Shown: positions 32,918 to 42,801 of the stretch, in pieces
Position numbering within the stretch: the first letter of the stretch is position 1
Layout of the letters: every line of letters starts with the position of its first letter
From: an uncultured bacterium
GTDB lineage: Bacteria; Planctomycetota; UBA1135; UBA2386
Reading direction: 5' to 3'
Assembly: GCA_937906475.1 (NCBI GenBank)
Contig: CALCZA010000114.1
Coordinates: forward strand, 80,024-144,023
DNA: 64,000 nt
Position numbers and translations under genes: made by a program
Notes under the pieces: generated by a model
Told to the model about the DNA's origin: nothing
The model's database searches: none
What the model saw: only the letters and a program-made list of their open reading frames with translations

Positions 32918-34897
32918 ATGGGCGGATCTACAGAACGTGAGGCACCAGCTGGCGACGCGACACCAGCGGCGATATTGCGCACTTCCAGCCTCACCCCGGA
33001 TGCTTTGGTCGTAACCGTGCCCGGAATTGGGCCGACCACGGCGAACCGCCTTGCAGACGTATCCGTTACGTCTGTGTTCGAACTGGCAGCGTTCTTTCCG
33101 CGTCGCTACCGGGCGCTCCGCGAACTCGAAGCTCCGGATGAGTCGGCAATCGGCGAGTTGGTGCGCATGCAGGGCGAGGTGCGCAGCGTCTCGATGCAGT
33201 GGTTGCCGGGGCGCCGGTCGATGGTGACCGTGACGTTTGCGTGTGCCGATTCGAGCACTTTCCAAGCGGCGTTCTTCAATCAGCCCTGGTTGAAGAAGAG
33301 CTATACGGCCGGCCAGCATCGCACACTCGAAGGCACGTTGCTAAAGAAGGGTAAGCGATTCGTTATTTCGGCAGCCAAGGTCTTGCCGCAGGGTGCGGTC
33401 GCCGATGGCGAGGTGCAATTGCGCTATCCTGAGGTTGAGGGCATTTCGTCGCCGCGTTTGCAAAAGTGGATTGCGCACGTGCTCGATGAGCTTGATTGGA
33501 ATCTCGTGACCTTGCCGGCGCTACCGAGCGGGTTGGAGGAGATGTCGTTGTCGCCGCGCGAACTGTTGTTGGCGATGCACCGACCGAAGAATGTCGAGCA
33601 ACACGAACAAGCCCGCCGCCACTTCGCCATACGCGAGGCCATCAAGTTGTTCGAGGCCGTCGAGCGGGCCCGTCGAGCACGCGCGCAACGGCCGGCCGCA
33701 ACCTTCGCGGTCGACCCAGAGATGGCCGAACGCATCCTGGCTCGGGTGCCGTTCGAATTGACTGCGGCGCAAGACGCTGCCGTGCAGACCTTGTGGCTCA
33801 AGTTGGCTGGTCCTGGGGCGATGGGGGTGTTGCTGCAGGGCGACGTGGGTACCGGTAAGACGGCCGTCGCGATCGCCGCTGGGCTCGCTGTCTGTCGGAA
33901 GGACGGCATGGTTGCGTTCTTGGCGCCGACCGAACTGCTTGCCGAGCAGCACTACACGACGGTGTCTGGGTGGCTCAAGGGATCCGGTGTCGAAGTTGCG
34001 TTGTGTACCGCGTCGCATCGCCGCAAGTTGCCGCGAAAGGGGCCGCGCATTGTGTTCGGTACGCATGCGTTGATTGCCGGTGATGTTGAGATGCCGGGGC
34101 TTGGTCTCGTGGTCGTTGACGAGCAGCATCGCTTTGGCGTCAATCAACGCATGAAACTCGTCAACAAAGGCGAGAACCCGCACGTGTTGGTTATGACCGC
34201 GACGCCAATTCCGCGCACCCAAGCGCTGGTGTCATTTGGCGACCTGGACGTGGTCACTCTTGCCGCTCGCCCGCCTGGCCGCGAAGCAGTGCGCGCCTTC
34301 CACTTGCCGACGGAAAAGTGGGCTCGGGCGATGCGTAGCATTGCGCGCGCCGTGAAGCGTGAGGGGCGCGTTTTTGTCGTGTGTCCGGCCGTTGGGCAAG
34401 AAGGCGAGAAGGGCGGGGTCGTGCGCGTGCACGAAGCCTTGCAGAAGAAGTTCCGCTGCGCCTTGGTGCACGGTCGCATCAAGCAAAGCGAGCGGCAACG
34501 AGCGTTGGCATTGTTCCGAGAGGGCATCGTCGATGTGCTCGTCGGCACGACCGTTCTTGAAGTTGGCGTCGACGTGCCTGAAGCCACACTGATCGTCGTC
34601 GTCGGTGCCGATCGCTTCGGCATCGCTACGCTACACCAACTACGCGGTCGCGTCGGTCGCGGTCGTCGGCGCGGCATGGCTCTTCTGTGCGGTCCAAGGA
34701 CCGAGCGCGTCGCTGCCATCTGCGCCACGACCGACGGCTTCGAACTGGCCGAGCGCGATCTTGCGTTGCGCGGTAGCGGCGAGTTGCTCGGCACCCAACA
34801 AAGTGGCTTCCAAGAGTTGCTTGCACTTGACCCCGTCGAAGACCTCGACGTGCTTCGGCGCGTTCGCGAAGCTGTGCGCAATCAGGATCCGCAATGA
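32918..34897 (+). CDS. recG: ATP-dependent DNA helicase RecG
   Basis: 659 residues from the ATG at 32918; the ORF-track start runs back into the divergent uridylyltransferase. RecG reverses stalled forks and branch-migrates Holliday junctions. The wedge/OB region is recognisable (VPGIGPTTANRLADV, FFPRRYRALREL, GRRSMVTVTFACAD). The helicase motifs are complete: GDVGTGKTAVA (I), FLAPTELLAEQHY (Ia), VVDEQHRFGVNQR (II), MTATPIPRT (III), GTTVLEVGVDVPEATLIVV (V) and LRGRVGRGRRRGMALL (VI). The C-terminal LRGSGELLGTQQSGF is also typical. Slightly shorter than the 693 of E. coli. Secure. Confidence 0.95.
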   Translation: MGGSTEREAPAGDATPAAILRTSSLTPDALVVTVPGIGPTTANRLADVSVTSVFELAAFFPRRYRALRELEAPDESAIGELVRMQGEVRSVSMQWLPGRRSMVTVTFACADSSTFQAAFFNQPWLKKSYTAGQHRTLEGTLLKKGKRFVISAAKVLPQGAVADGEVQLRYPEVEGISSPRLQKWIAHVLDELDWNLVTLPALPSGLEEMSLSPRELLLAMHRPKNVEQHEQARRHFAIREAIKLFEAVERARRARAQRPAATFAVDPEMAERILARVPFELTAAQDAAVQTLWLKLAGPGAMGVLLQGDVGTGKTAVAIAAGLAVCRKDGMVAFLAPTELLAEQHYTTVSGWLKGSGVEVALCTASHRRKLPRKGPRIVFGTHALIAGDVEMPGLGLVVVDEQHRFGVNQRMKLVNKGENPHVLVMTATPIPRTQALVSFGDLDVVTLAARPPGREAVRAFHLPTEKWARAMRSIARAVKREGRVFVVCPAVGQEGEKGGVVRVHEALQKKFRCALVHGRIKQSERQRALALFREGIVDVLVGTTVLEVGVDVPEATLIVVVGADRFGIATLHQLRGRVGRGRRRGMALLCGPRTERVAAICATTDGFELAERDLALRGSGELLGTQQSGFQELLALDPVEDLDVLRRVREAVRNQDPQ

Positions 34898-34976
34898 CCA
34901 AGGCTGATGAGGTGTGTTGCCAGGCGCGAACAGGTTGTTGCTTGTGCCGTCACCCTGCGGCCAACTTCGCTGGCAG

Positions 34977-35214
34977 TTAGCGCCAGAACTCAGCGACGGC
35001 CGCACGCCAGTGCGCGGCGTCTTCGAGTGGCGACATGTGACCGGTGCCGGGGATTGGGGCCGCCATTTGTTCTGCTTCTGCTCGCGGCGTGATGGTGTCC
35101 TGATCGCCGACTAGCACGAGTGTTGCCTTCTGAAAGTGGGGCAGTTCGGGGCGGCCGGCGCGCCGTTGTCGGATGGCACCTCGATGCTGCGCGACTCGAT
35201 CATGCGATTGGTCT
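34977..35214 (-). pseudogene. Decayed alpha/beta-hydrolase C-terminus
   Basis: Immediately after the rlmD stop, one frame reads RMIESRSIEV and a second frame IRQRRAGRPELPHFQKATLV, then LVGDQDTITPRAEAEQMA and GTGHMSPLEDAAHWRAAVAE to a TAA. Together these match the C-terminal third of small alpha/beta hydrolases, including the catalytic-Asp (GDQDTITP) and catalytic-His (GTGHMSPLE) segments. The N-terminal two-thirds with the nucleophile elbow is missing, one frameshift is needed, and the strand between Asp and His segments is shortened. It is therefore a remnant rather than an enzyme. Confidence 0.7.
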
Positions 35215-36522
35215 TTACGTGTCTTTGAGGCGCAGTTTTGCGACTGCTTCGACGTGGTAGGTCTGCGGGAACATGTCGACGGCTTCGACACTCTCGAGTT
35301 CGTAGCCGCCGTCAACCAGCGAACGCAGGTCGCGCGCCAACGTCTGCGGGTCGCACGACACGTAGACGATGCGCTTGGCCTTGAGTTCGAGCAGCATCGG
35401 GATCGCCGGTTTGGCGCCGAGACGCGGCGGATCCATGACGACTAGGTCCGGGCGTTCTTTGTTGCTCGCCAAGAACTGTTCGGTCGTCTTGCGCAGGTAG
35501 TGCACGTTGTTGCACTGGTTGGTCTTCACGTTGACGCGACCGAGCGTGCAGGCGCGGCGTTCGTCTTCCACCGAGACAACGCGTTCGAAGTGCTTACTCA
35601 GTGGCAGCGAGAACAGTCCGACGCCGGCGTAGAGGTCGAACGCGAGGCCACCTTCTTCGTTGTTGATGGCACATTCGACCAGCCGTTGCACCAGGTGGCG
35701 GTTGCCTTGGAAAAAGCTTTCCGGTTCGATCAAGTAACGGAAGCCAAGCACTTCATGCTCGACCAGGTCTTTGCGCATGCCGGGTAGATCAGGCGAGTAC
35801 GAAGCGCCGTCGACGCCGCACGAACCTTCGACTTGGTAGGGCCATTCACGGCGCGGCATGCCGGTGATCGCGGTGCGGATTTTCTCGATACCCTTCTCCA
35901 GTTCGGGGGCGAGCACCGGGCACTCCTTGATGTCGAGCACGCGGTCCGAACTGGCGTAGTGATAGCCGACCACAGGTATGCGTGGTGCACCGATCTTCTG
36001 GTCCTCGGCGAGGTCTTTCTCGGCTTGTGCCGCGGCCATTCGCTTGCGGTCGCGCTTGTCGATGCGACCGCGCGAACCATCGGGCCGCGTGCCGGCCGTC
36101 GCCTTCAGCTTCAACTGCGTGCGCGAACGGTAGTTCCACGGCTCTGCGTGGTGCACGACGATCGGCTCCGGCCAGTCGAACTTGCCGATACGTGTCAAGG
36201 CGTCGAACACAAACTCACTCTTCGCCGCAACCTGCGCTTCGTAGGTGACGTGCTGGTAGTTGCAGCCACCGCAATCGCCGAAGTGTTGGCAACGTGGTTC
36301 GATGCGGTCGGGGCCAGCTTCGAGCACTTCGAGCACCTTGGCGCGCGCGAAGGTCTTCTCGACGGCGATGATCTCAACACGCACGAGTTCATTCGGCGCT
36401 GCGAAGGCGACGAACACCGCGCGACCTTCATGGCGGGCCATGGTTGCACCACCAAATGCCAGGCGTTCGGTGCGCAGTTCGAGAGTCTGTCCGGGGGTGA
36501 GTTCGGTAGTCAGTTCGGTCAT
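35215..36522 (-). CDS. rlmD: 23S rRNA (uracil-5-)-methyltransferase, RlmD/TrmA family
   Basis: 435 residues. The N-terminal TRAM domain spans about 5-65 (GQTLELRTERLAFGGATMAR). A [4Fe-4S] site follows, CQHFGDCGGCNYQH plus the later ECPVLAPE, as in RlmD. In the methyltransferase part are FFQGNRHL, the SAM-binding FDLYAGVGLFSLPL, VVMDPPRLG, and VYVSCDPQTLARDL with the catalytic Cys; DMFPQTYHVEAVAKL carries the catalytic Glu. It methylates a uridine of large-subunit rRNA at C5. RlmC, RlmD and TrmA are hard to separate by eye; the TRAM plus Fe-S combination favours RlmD. Monocistronic, followed by a hydrolase remnant. Confidence 0.88.
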   Translation of the reverse strand: MTELTTELTPGQTLELRTERLAFGGATMARHEGRAVFVAFAAPNELVRVEIIAVEKTFARAKVLEVLEAGPDRIEPRCQHFGDCGGCNYQHVTYEAQVAAKSEFVFDALTRIGKFDWPEPIVVHHAEPWNYRSRTQLKLKATAGTRPDGSRGRIDKRDRKRMAAAQAEKDLAEDQKIGAPRIPVVGYHYASSDRVLDIKECPVLAPELEKGIEKIRTAITGMPRREWPYQVEGSCGVDGASYSPDLPGMRKDLVEHEVLGFRYLIEPESFFQGNRHLVQRLVECAINNEEGGLAFDLYAGVGLFSLPLSKHFERVVSVEDERRACTLGRVNVKTNQCNNVHYLRKTTEQFLASNKERPDLVVMDPPRLGAKPAIPMLLELKAKRIVYVSCDPQTLARDLRSLVDGGYELESVEAVDMFPQTYHVEAVAKLRLKDT

Positions 36523-36679
36523 TGGAGGGCGAACAGGTTACCCGAACATGGCCGGAAAGCCGTCCGCGACCATGGCAATCAAGGTTCTTCCGAGGCATTA
36601 CGAGCTGGCGTGGCCGGCGCTTTCGGCGGCTAGGTGCCGAACCTGGGATCTGCTGGCGATACGTGGGGCTGCGGGGCCG

Positions 36680-37588
36680 CTAGTCCGCCTGTTTGGCGCT
36701 GGTCTGCAGCCACAATCCGAAGGCCACCAGTGCCAGTGCTACGTAGAACCGGTGACCAGGGGCCGGTGCGCCCATCGCGTAGTTCAGGCTCGCGGCAACA
36801 ATCGGTTGCACGTTGATGTAGAGCGCTACGTTTGAACTGTTCGTATGCCGCAGCGCCCAGGTGTTGAGCAGATAGGCGAGCACCGTCGACGCGAGCACCG
36901 TGTAGAGCACGAACCACAGGATCGGTGGAAGCACCGCCGCTTCGACGTGCGCCGCTTCAATGCTCGGGCCGCTCCATAGGGCGATCATCAGCGTTCCTTG
37001 CACGAACAGGATCGCGGTCGTCGTCCACGGATCGAGGTTGCGTCCGATCTTGCGCATCATTACCAGATGGATGGCGAACGCGAGTCCGTTCCCCGCCGAC
37101 AATAGGTCACCGACCAGCGTGTCGTTGTCGAAGCCCTTGATCTCGCCGGTCAAGATTCGGTCGAGCCCAAGTAGGTAGAGCACGCCGCAAAGCGCTGAGA
37201 TGATCGCGAGCACCTTGCGTCGCCGGAGGCGTTCCTGGCCGACAATCGTTGCCACGATCAGCGTCCATGTCGGGATGCACGAGTTGATCACGGCGGAGTG
37301 TTCGGGCGTGGTCAGCGCCATGCCCTCGGTGAACAGCACTTGGTTGAGTACTACGCCGAAGAATGATGCGATGGCCAAAGCTATCCACGTGCGCAAACCC
37401 GGCATGCCGCGTTGTCGGCGCAACCACATGGCGAGGGGTACGATCAGTACCATCGCAGCGCCGATGCGGAAGAACACCCACGACGTCGCGGGCACGGCCG
37501 CGAGGATCTGTTTGGTGAAGACGAAGTGGGCGCCGAACAACACCGAAACGGTGATCAGCGCCAGGTGAACTCGCAGCGTGGACGGCAC
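36680..37588 (-). CDS. EamA/DMT-superfamily membrane transporter
   Basis: 302 residues, about ten helices in two EamA repeats. Repeat 1: LALITVSVLFGAHFVFTKQIL, WVFFRIGAAMVLIVPLAMW, ALTTPEHSAVINSCIPTWTL. Repeat 2: LLSAGNGLAFAIHLVMM, WFVLYTVLASTVLAYLLNTW, ALRHTNSSNVALYINVQPIV. The family covers drug/metabolite exporters such as RhaT and YdcZ-like amino-acid exporters; the substrate is unknown. The GTG start at 37588 lies inside a 10-bp hairpin (next entry). Single gene upstream of rlmD with a 157-nt gap. Confidence 0.83.
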   Translation of the reverse strand: MPSTLRVHLALITVSVLFGAHFVFTKQILAAVPATSWVFFRIGAAMVLIVPLAMWLRRQRGMPGLRTWIALAIASFFGVVLNQVLFTEGMALTTPEHSAVINSCIPTWTLIVATIVGQERLRRRKVLAIISALCGVLYLLGLDRILTGEIKGFDNDTLVGDLLSAGNGLAFAIHLVMMRKIGRNLDPWTTTAILFVQGTLMIALWSGPSIEAAHVEAAVLPPILWFVLYTVLASTVLAYLLNTWALRHTNSSNVALYINVQPIVAASLNYAMGAPAPGHRFYVALALVAFGLWLQTSAKQAD

Positions 37589-37606
37589 AGTCTGTCGACT
37601 GTGCCG
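37583..37606 (-). promoter_or_regulatory. Hairpin enclosing the GTG start of the DMT gene
   Basis: CGGCACAGTC-TGTC-GACTGTGCCG: a perfect 10-bp stem with 4-nt loop. The GTG start (37588-37586) falls in one arm, so a folded transcript would hide the initiation codon. No Shine-Dalgarno is visible outside the stem. Confidence 0.4.
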
Positions 37607-37805
37607 CGTTCACCCCGTGCTACGCAAGTCGGATCAGACTTCGCTGGTGTCGTTGGCGGTTTGCTCCGGCGCGGTTGGATCGCGCCTGTCGTGGCGTCGT
37701 CCGATTCGACGTTCGGGATGTTGAGAAGGTGTTTTTCTCCGAGAAGATGAGAGTTGTCGAAAATGAATGCGCGCCGAAGGGCGCGAGCAATCGGCACTCG
37801 ATCAC

Positions 37806-38141
37806 TCAGCCATTTCGGGTCAAGGCTCGCCCCGTTGGGCGGGGGGCGCGGATGTTCTGGGCTGAATTGGCTCGAGTAATAACTCGGCAGAGCGGTGCGT
37901 CACCGCTCGTGTAGAAAGCGGTTGCTAGGATCTGCAAGCCGACTTGCACACTGTGCGCGTTGTCCGCCACAGCATTGCGGACCGTGTCACGCTCTGCCGC
38001 AACGCGCTCCGACGTCGCCATTGCCAAGGCTGCTTCCGCCGTTTCGCTGGCTTTGCGAAGGGATTGGCCGCCGGGGTTGGCATTCGAGATCTGAAGCACT
38101 GCGAGCGGTAAGCAACCGCAGGCCAAGTGAATCGTGATCAA
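37806..38141 (-). CDS. Doubtful small hypothetical protein
   Basis: 111 residues, no recognisable family. The first half looks protein-like: a short hydrophobic start (MITIHLACGCLPLAVLQ) and an Ala/Glu-rich amphipathic stretch (KASETAEAALAMATSERVAA), with coding-like third positions. The second half is Arg/Pro-rich and less convincing. It could be real, a remnant or chance. Confidence 0.25.
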   Translation of the reverse strand: MITIHLACGCLPLAVLQISNANPGGQSLRKASETAEAALAMATSERVAAERDTVRNAVADNAHSVQVGLQILATAFYTSGDAPLCRVITRANSAQNIRAPRPTGRALTRNG

Positions 38142-38285
38142 CTGCCTTTGTCGTGAGTGATTTTGGCGAGGTTTCTTCTTCGGGCTATCCAGGCTCGTCG
38201 ACCCGTAAGCCCCTGCGGCCTGGGCGGGCCAGCGCTGTAGGACAGGGGTGATTCCGGTCTAGGGGTCGCGGTTCTCGACCCCGCG

Positions 38286-38314
38286 TTGGCCGCCTGGGGT
38301 TGGCGGGCTATGAT
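38286..38314 (+). promoter_or_regulatory. Promoter-like pair upstream of the HEAT-repeat gene
   Basis: TTGGCC (38286-38291), 17-nt spacer, TATGAT (38309-38314); the ATG at 38351 lies 36 nt downstream. A reasonable sigma-70-type match, unverified. Confidence 0.45.
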
Positions 38315-38350
38315 TCTGGGACGTCCCTGGCATCGGTTCGACCCCATCGA

Positions 38351-41251
38351 ATGCCTAACCACCCGCGGTCCTGCCTAATGACCCTCGCCGTCACACTTCT
38401 TCTTTCCTTTCTGCCGCAGGTTTTCCCCGGTGGTGACCTCAAGCTTCCGCCAAGAAAAGCTCCGGTCGCAAAAGCTACCGAGGTTCGGCCCTTAGAAGAG
38501 ATTGAGCGCTTCCGTCGTGACCTCCTCGAAATGGTTGGTCCGCAAGTCAAGGTGCAGGCCAAGCTCGAAGAGATGGGCCGCGCCTATCCGAAGATCGAAG
38601 ACCTGATCCTACAGGTCGCGCGCATCGCTCGTTCGAAGGAGATGTGCAACCTGATGCCAGTGGCACGCCGCTTCGGCCGCACGTCTGGTTCTGACCGCGT
38701 TGCTGATGAATTGCTGTTCCAACTACTGGCACGTCCAGTTGGTCCGGCAACGCGTCAAGTCATTGACACCATGGCGGTGCTCAAGGGGGCGCAAGCCAAA
38801 ACGTCGTTGAAGCAGTGCATGCGCGCGAGCATTCCGGCAGTTCGGCGTCATGCCGTGCCGGTGCTTGCTCCGTTGTGCACCAAGGAAGACGCGGCGTTTG
38901 CATTGCAGTTGTCGCGTGAGCAATCGCTTGACTTGCGCTTGCGTGGTGTCGACTTGTTGGAAGCCATTGGTGATGATGCCGCGAACCAACGTTTGGTCGC
39001 GTTGCTCGCCAAGGATCCTGCATTGGCCGCCGCCGCCTGCATAGCGCTGGTCCGAGTTGGCCCGGCAGCGGTGCCCATTCTGCAAAAGCGGGTAAGCGCT
39101 CCGGCCATCGATCGTAGCTATGTCTATGCGGCATTCGCGTTGGCCCAGATTGGCGAAGCAACAGGTGACGACGTGTTGCCTGGGGAACTGCTTGAGCCAT
39201 TGACGAAGCTCTTGCGCGCGCCTGAGGCTTTGACGCGGGTGCTCGCGGCGGTGCCGCTTGCCGATTTGGTCTACCGCACCGCTCCGGCAGAAGGGCAAGA
39301 GTTGCCCGATGCCGGTTTGGTTGAGGCCTTGTTGTTGGTAGTGGAGCCGGGGCAGTTTGTGCCCAATATCGACATGTTGCGCGCCGCTGCCGAGAAGCGG
39401 TTGTTGCGCCACACCGGTCGCGTGATCGCTGTTGAGGATGCTTTGTCGTGGCGCGCCTGGTGGCGCGAGCAGAAGGGCACCTTCCTCGGCGTGCGTTCGC
39501 AGCTTTCCGTGGATATCAGCAATGCCGGTGCGGTGCTGATCACGTTGAGCCAACAAGGTCGCGTGGTCCGCATCATCGGCGAAGACGTTGCGTCCGTTTC
39601 GGCTCTGCCGACAGCGATCGAGGTCGTGCTGACCTCGCAGCAGATGCTGGCATTGGTTAAGTCGCTGGAAGGCGATGGCTACGGCGATGCCGCGGCAATG
39701 CGTGTCGGCAGCGCCCTGCCGCGTGTGCGTTCGCTTGAGGTTCGAGTTGGCCAAGGCCGCAGCAGCGTTGCTGTGACCGAGTCGGCGCACTTCGCCTTCG
39801 ACAGCATGGTCACGACGATCGACAGCACCGTTGGCGATGAATTGTGGCAACTCTATCGGGTTGCCGCGCGCGACTCGGACCGCGCCGCCTTCTGGCGTGC
39901 CGAGCAGAAATGGCGCGCTGCGAACCCGGGTGAAGTTGACCGTGCCCGGCACTTCCTAGGTCACGTCCTGAGTGGCTGGAGCACTTGGAGTGCTGAGTTG
40001 CAGGTGCGGGCCATTGGCTATCTTGCTGGCCATCCGGACCGCAAGGACATCCTTCGTGAGCAGGACGGCAAGGCCATCGTGACGACGCTGTCGTCGTTGG
40101 CGCAGCTTGCCCCTTACGACTTGCAGTTGCTCGAAGTTGCCGCGACGACCCCAGGTGACAATGTCTGGCGTGACTGTGTCGCGCTTGCCGTCAGTGCTGA
40201 AGGCGGAGGCCGCAAGGCAGTCTCGCAGGTCTTCAAGGTGCTGGGGCCAGATGCTGTGCTGAGTGCGCTGAAGGATGATCGTCCGTTGGTGCGCCGGGCG
40301 GCGCTTGATGAGGTCGTTTCTGTGCGTGATGCCCGCGCGGCGCCGTCGCTGATCCGTTTGTTGCAAGATCAGGACTTCGATGTGCAGCGCGCGGCGGTGT
40401 TCGCGTGTGGTCACCTGAAGGTCTCCTTGGCCAGTCGCCCGTTGGTTGAGTTGATCGCTGCTGAGGGCACCGATCCGTTGATGCGTCGTGAGTGCTTGCG
40501 CGCCATCGGCCGAGTTGGTGGCCAGCTTGCGTTCCCAGTGCTGCAGCAAGCGATGGCGTCGCCGTCTAAGGACGATAAGGCCGCCGCCCTTCGTGGCCTT
40601 GGCGAGCTGCGCGATCCGCGTGCCGCGCACTTGTTGGCTGAGTTCATCGTGGTCGGCTACGGCAAGGACTTTGGCAACCTCGCGAAGTTCCACCTGCAGC
40701 GCCAGGGCAGCCAGTTGGCGGTTCCGGCGTTACGCCGCCAGATCCCGCTGGTCACGAATGTGAATATACGCGCCGAGTTGGTGCTGTTGCTTGGGCTCTA
40801 CCAAGATCCCAAGAACGTGCCGGACTTGATGGACCTGTTGCGGATGCCGGATTTCTCGGCGCAGGCGGTGCCGGTACTCGAAGGCTCGACTGGCGTCGAC
40901 CTAAAGAGTGTGCCCGATCGCATCTCCGCCATTGAAGGCTGGTGGCGCGGCAACAAGGACGTGGCGCAGTGGCAATGGTTGCTGGACGGTTTGCGGCGCG
41001 CGGAAGTGCCGGCCAAGCTGACCTTGGATGATTTCGCCAGCGACGCTGGCATGTCGTCGGTGGCCGAACTCGCGCGCCTGATCGTGGATGTCGAGCAACC
41101 GCGTTTGTGGGTGCTCTGCTCGGCCGTGTTGCGCACGGTCACGAAGCAAGACTTCGGCGTGGTTACCGAGCAGACCCCGCCGGACACGCGCCTAGGCATG
41201 GCCAGCCGCTACCGTTTGGTTGCCGAAGCTGCGGCAACTGACAATAAGTAG
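38351..41251 (+). CDS. Exported HEAT-repeat protein
   Basis: 966 residues from the ATG at 38351 (an ATG at 38378 is the alternative). The N-terminus MPNHPRSCLMTLAVTLLLSFLPQVFPGG resembles a signal peptide. Two clusters of HEAT/PBS-lyase-type helical repeats are clear: about 110-290 (VRRHAVPVLAPLCTKEDAAF, DLRLRGVDLLEAIGDDAANQ) and about 640-830 (VRRAALDEVVSVRDARAAP, VQRAAVFACGHLKVSLASRP, DKAAALRGLGELRDPRAA). They flank a middle domain (about 370-520) of beta character (SVDISNAGAVLITLSQQGRV). A protein-interaction scaffold is the family expectation; the partner is unknown. Its TAG overlaps the next gene's GTG by one base. Confidence 0.8.
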   Translation: MPNHPRSCLMTLAVTLLLSFLPQVFPGGDLKLPPRKAPVAKATEVRPLEEIERFRRDLLEMVGPQVKVQAKLEEMGRAYPKIEDLILQVARIARSKEMCNLMPVARRFGRTSGSDRVADELLFQLLARPVGPATRQVIDTMAVLKGAQAKTSLKQCMRASIPAVRRHAVPVLAPLCTKEDAAFALQLSREQSLDLRLRGVDLLEAIGDDAANQRLVALLAKDPALAAAACIALVRVGPAAVPILQKRVSAPAIDRSYVYAAFALAQIGEATGDDVLPGELLEPLTKLLRAPEALTRVLAAVPLADLVYRTAPAEGQELPDAGLVEALLLVVEPGQFVPNIDMLRAAAEKRLLRHTGRVIAVEDALSWRAWWREQKGTFLGVRSQLSVDISNAGAVLITLSQQGRVVRIIGEDVASVSALPTAIEVVLTSQQMLALVKSLEGDGYGDAAAMRVGSALPRVRSLEVRVGQGRSSVAVTESAHFAFDSMVTTIDSTVGDELWQLYRVAARDSDRAAFWRAEQKWRAANPGEVDRARHFLGHVLSGWSTWSAELQVRAIGYLAGHPDRKDILREQDGKAIVTTLSSLAQLAPYDLQLLEVAATTPGDNVWRDCVALAVSAEGGGRKAVSQVFKVLGPDAVLSALKDDRPLVRRAALDEVVSVRDARAAPSLIRLLQDQDFDVQRAAVFACGHLKVSLASRPLVELIAAEGTDPLMRRECLRAIGRVGGQLAFPVLQQAMASPSKDDKAAALRGLGELRDPRAAHLLAEFIVVGYGKDFGNLAKFHLQRQGSQLAVPALRRQIPLVTNVNIRAELVLLLGLYQDPKNVPDLMDLLRMPDFSAQAVPVLEGSTGVDLKSVPDRISAIEGWWRGNKDVAQWQWLLDGLRRAEVPAKLTLDDFASDAGMSSVAELARLIVDVEQPRLWVLCSAVLRTVTKQDFGVVTEQTPPDTRLGMASRYRLVAEAAATDNK

Positions 41252-41658
41252 TGCCAAGCCGGCGCCGTTCATGGCCGGCGCTAATCGCGCTGGCCGTAGC
41301 GTTTGTGCTGCTGTTCTACTGGCAGCGCAGTCGCTCGACGTTCTTGCGTATTGAGCAGGAGCGTCCGGCGGCCGCAGAACTGGCCGGGCGCGCCGGCCTC
41401 GACGTCGCCGATGTGCTCGCGCTGCGCGACATGATTGGGCTCGAGGCTTCGGCGGAGGACTGGAGGGGCGTTGTCGCCGAGTTCTCAGCCGGGTTGCGGG
41501 ACATTCGTGCGGAGCAGAGCCGGCTCGATCGGGGCGCCAGAGGCGTTCGCTCGGCAATGGTGCCAGAGATTTCGTTCGCAGCGAGTCTGGTGGCTCACAA
41601 TCGCTTGGCAGTGCGCCGGTTTATGCTGTTGCGCGAGAGATTCGGGGCGCGGCGGTAA
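41251..41658 (+). CDS. Small single-pass membrane protein
   Basis: 135 residues with GTG start sharing a base with the HEAT gene stop (TAGTG), so translation is coupled. The N-terminus MPSRRRSWPALIALAVAFVLLFYW is a positively charged cap plus one transmembrane helix. The remaining 110 residues are a soluble, mostly helical, charged domain (AGRAGLDVADVLALRDMIGL, VVAEFSAGLRDIRAEQSR) with no recognised family. The coupling suggests that it anchors or regulates the HEAT-repeat protein; this is inference. Confidence 0.7.
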   Translation: MPSRRRSWPALIALAVAFVLLFYWQRSRSTFLRIEQERPAAAELAGRAGLDVADVLALRDMIGLEASAEDWRGVVAEFSAGLRDIRAEQSRLDRGARGVRSAMVPEISFAASLVAHNRLAVRRFMLLRERFGARR

Positions 41659-41773
41659 TAAGCGTGTCAATAGCGCCCTCATTCGCCGGTGGTTGGGCAG
41701 ATGAGCAAGCTCACTATTGAGGAGTCTTCGGCAGTCTGTATCGTTGTCGGCCGATTTTTGACTCTGGTAGCCT

Positions 41774-42763
<990 letters not shown>

Positions 42764-42801
42764 GGGTTCGCTTTCGCCCGCGATAGAGAGAAGGGACACG
42801 A

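Larger units (their letters stand above)
37607..38350. other. Long intergenic region, one doubtful ORF, promoter near its right end
   Basis: 744 nt between the DMT start and the HEAT-repeat gene. It contains one weak minus-strand ORF (37806-38141) and a promoter-like pair at 38286-38314, both listed separately. No RNA gene, repeat array or mobile element was recognised. Confidence 0.45.

Noticed and set aside
37675-37914. 79-residue plus-strand ORF in the long intergenic region
   Set aside because: Mixed-composition translation, no start signal, overlaps a more coding-like opposite frame.
38245-38300. GGTTCTCGACCCC stretch reminiscent of a tRNA T-arm
   Set aside because: Lacks the GGTTCGANNCC core, and no matching acceptor, D or anticodon arms were found around it.
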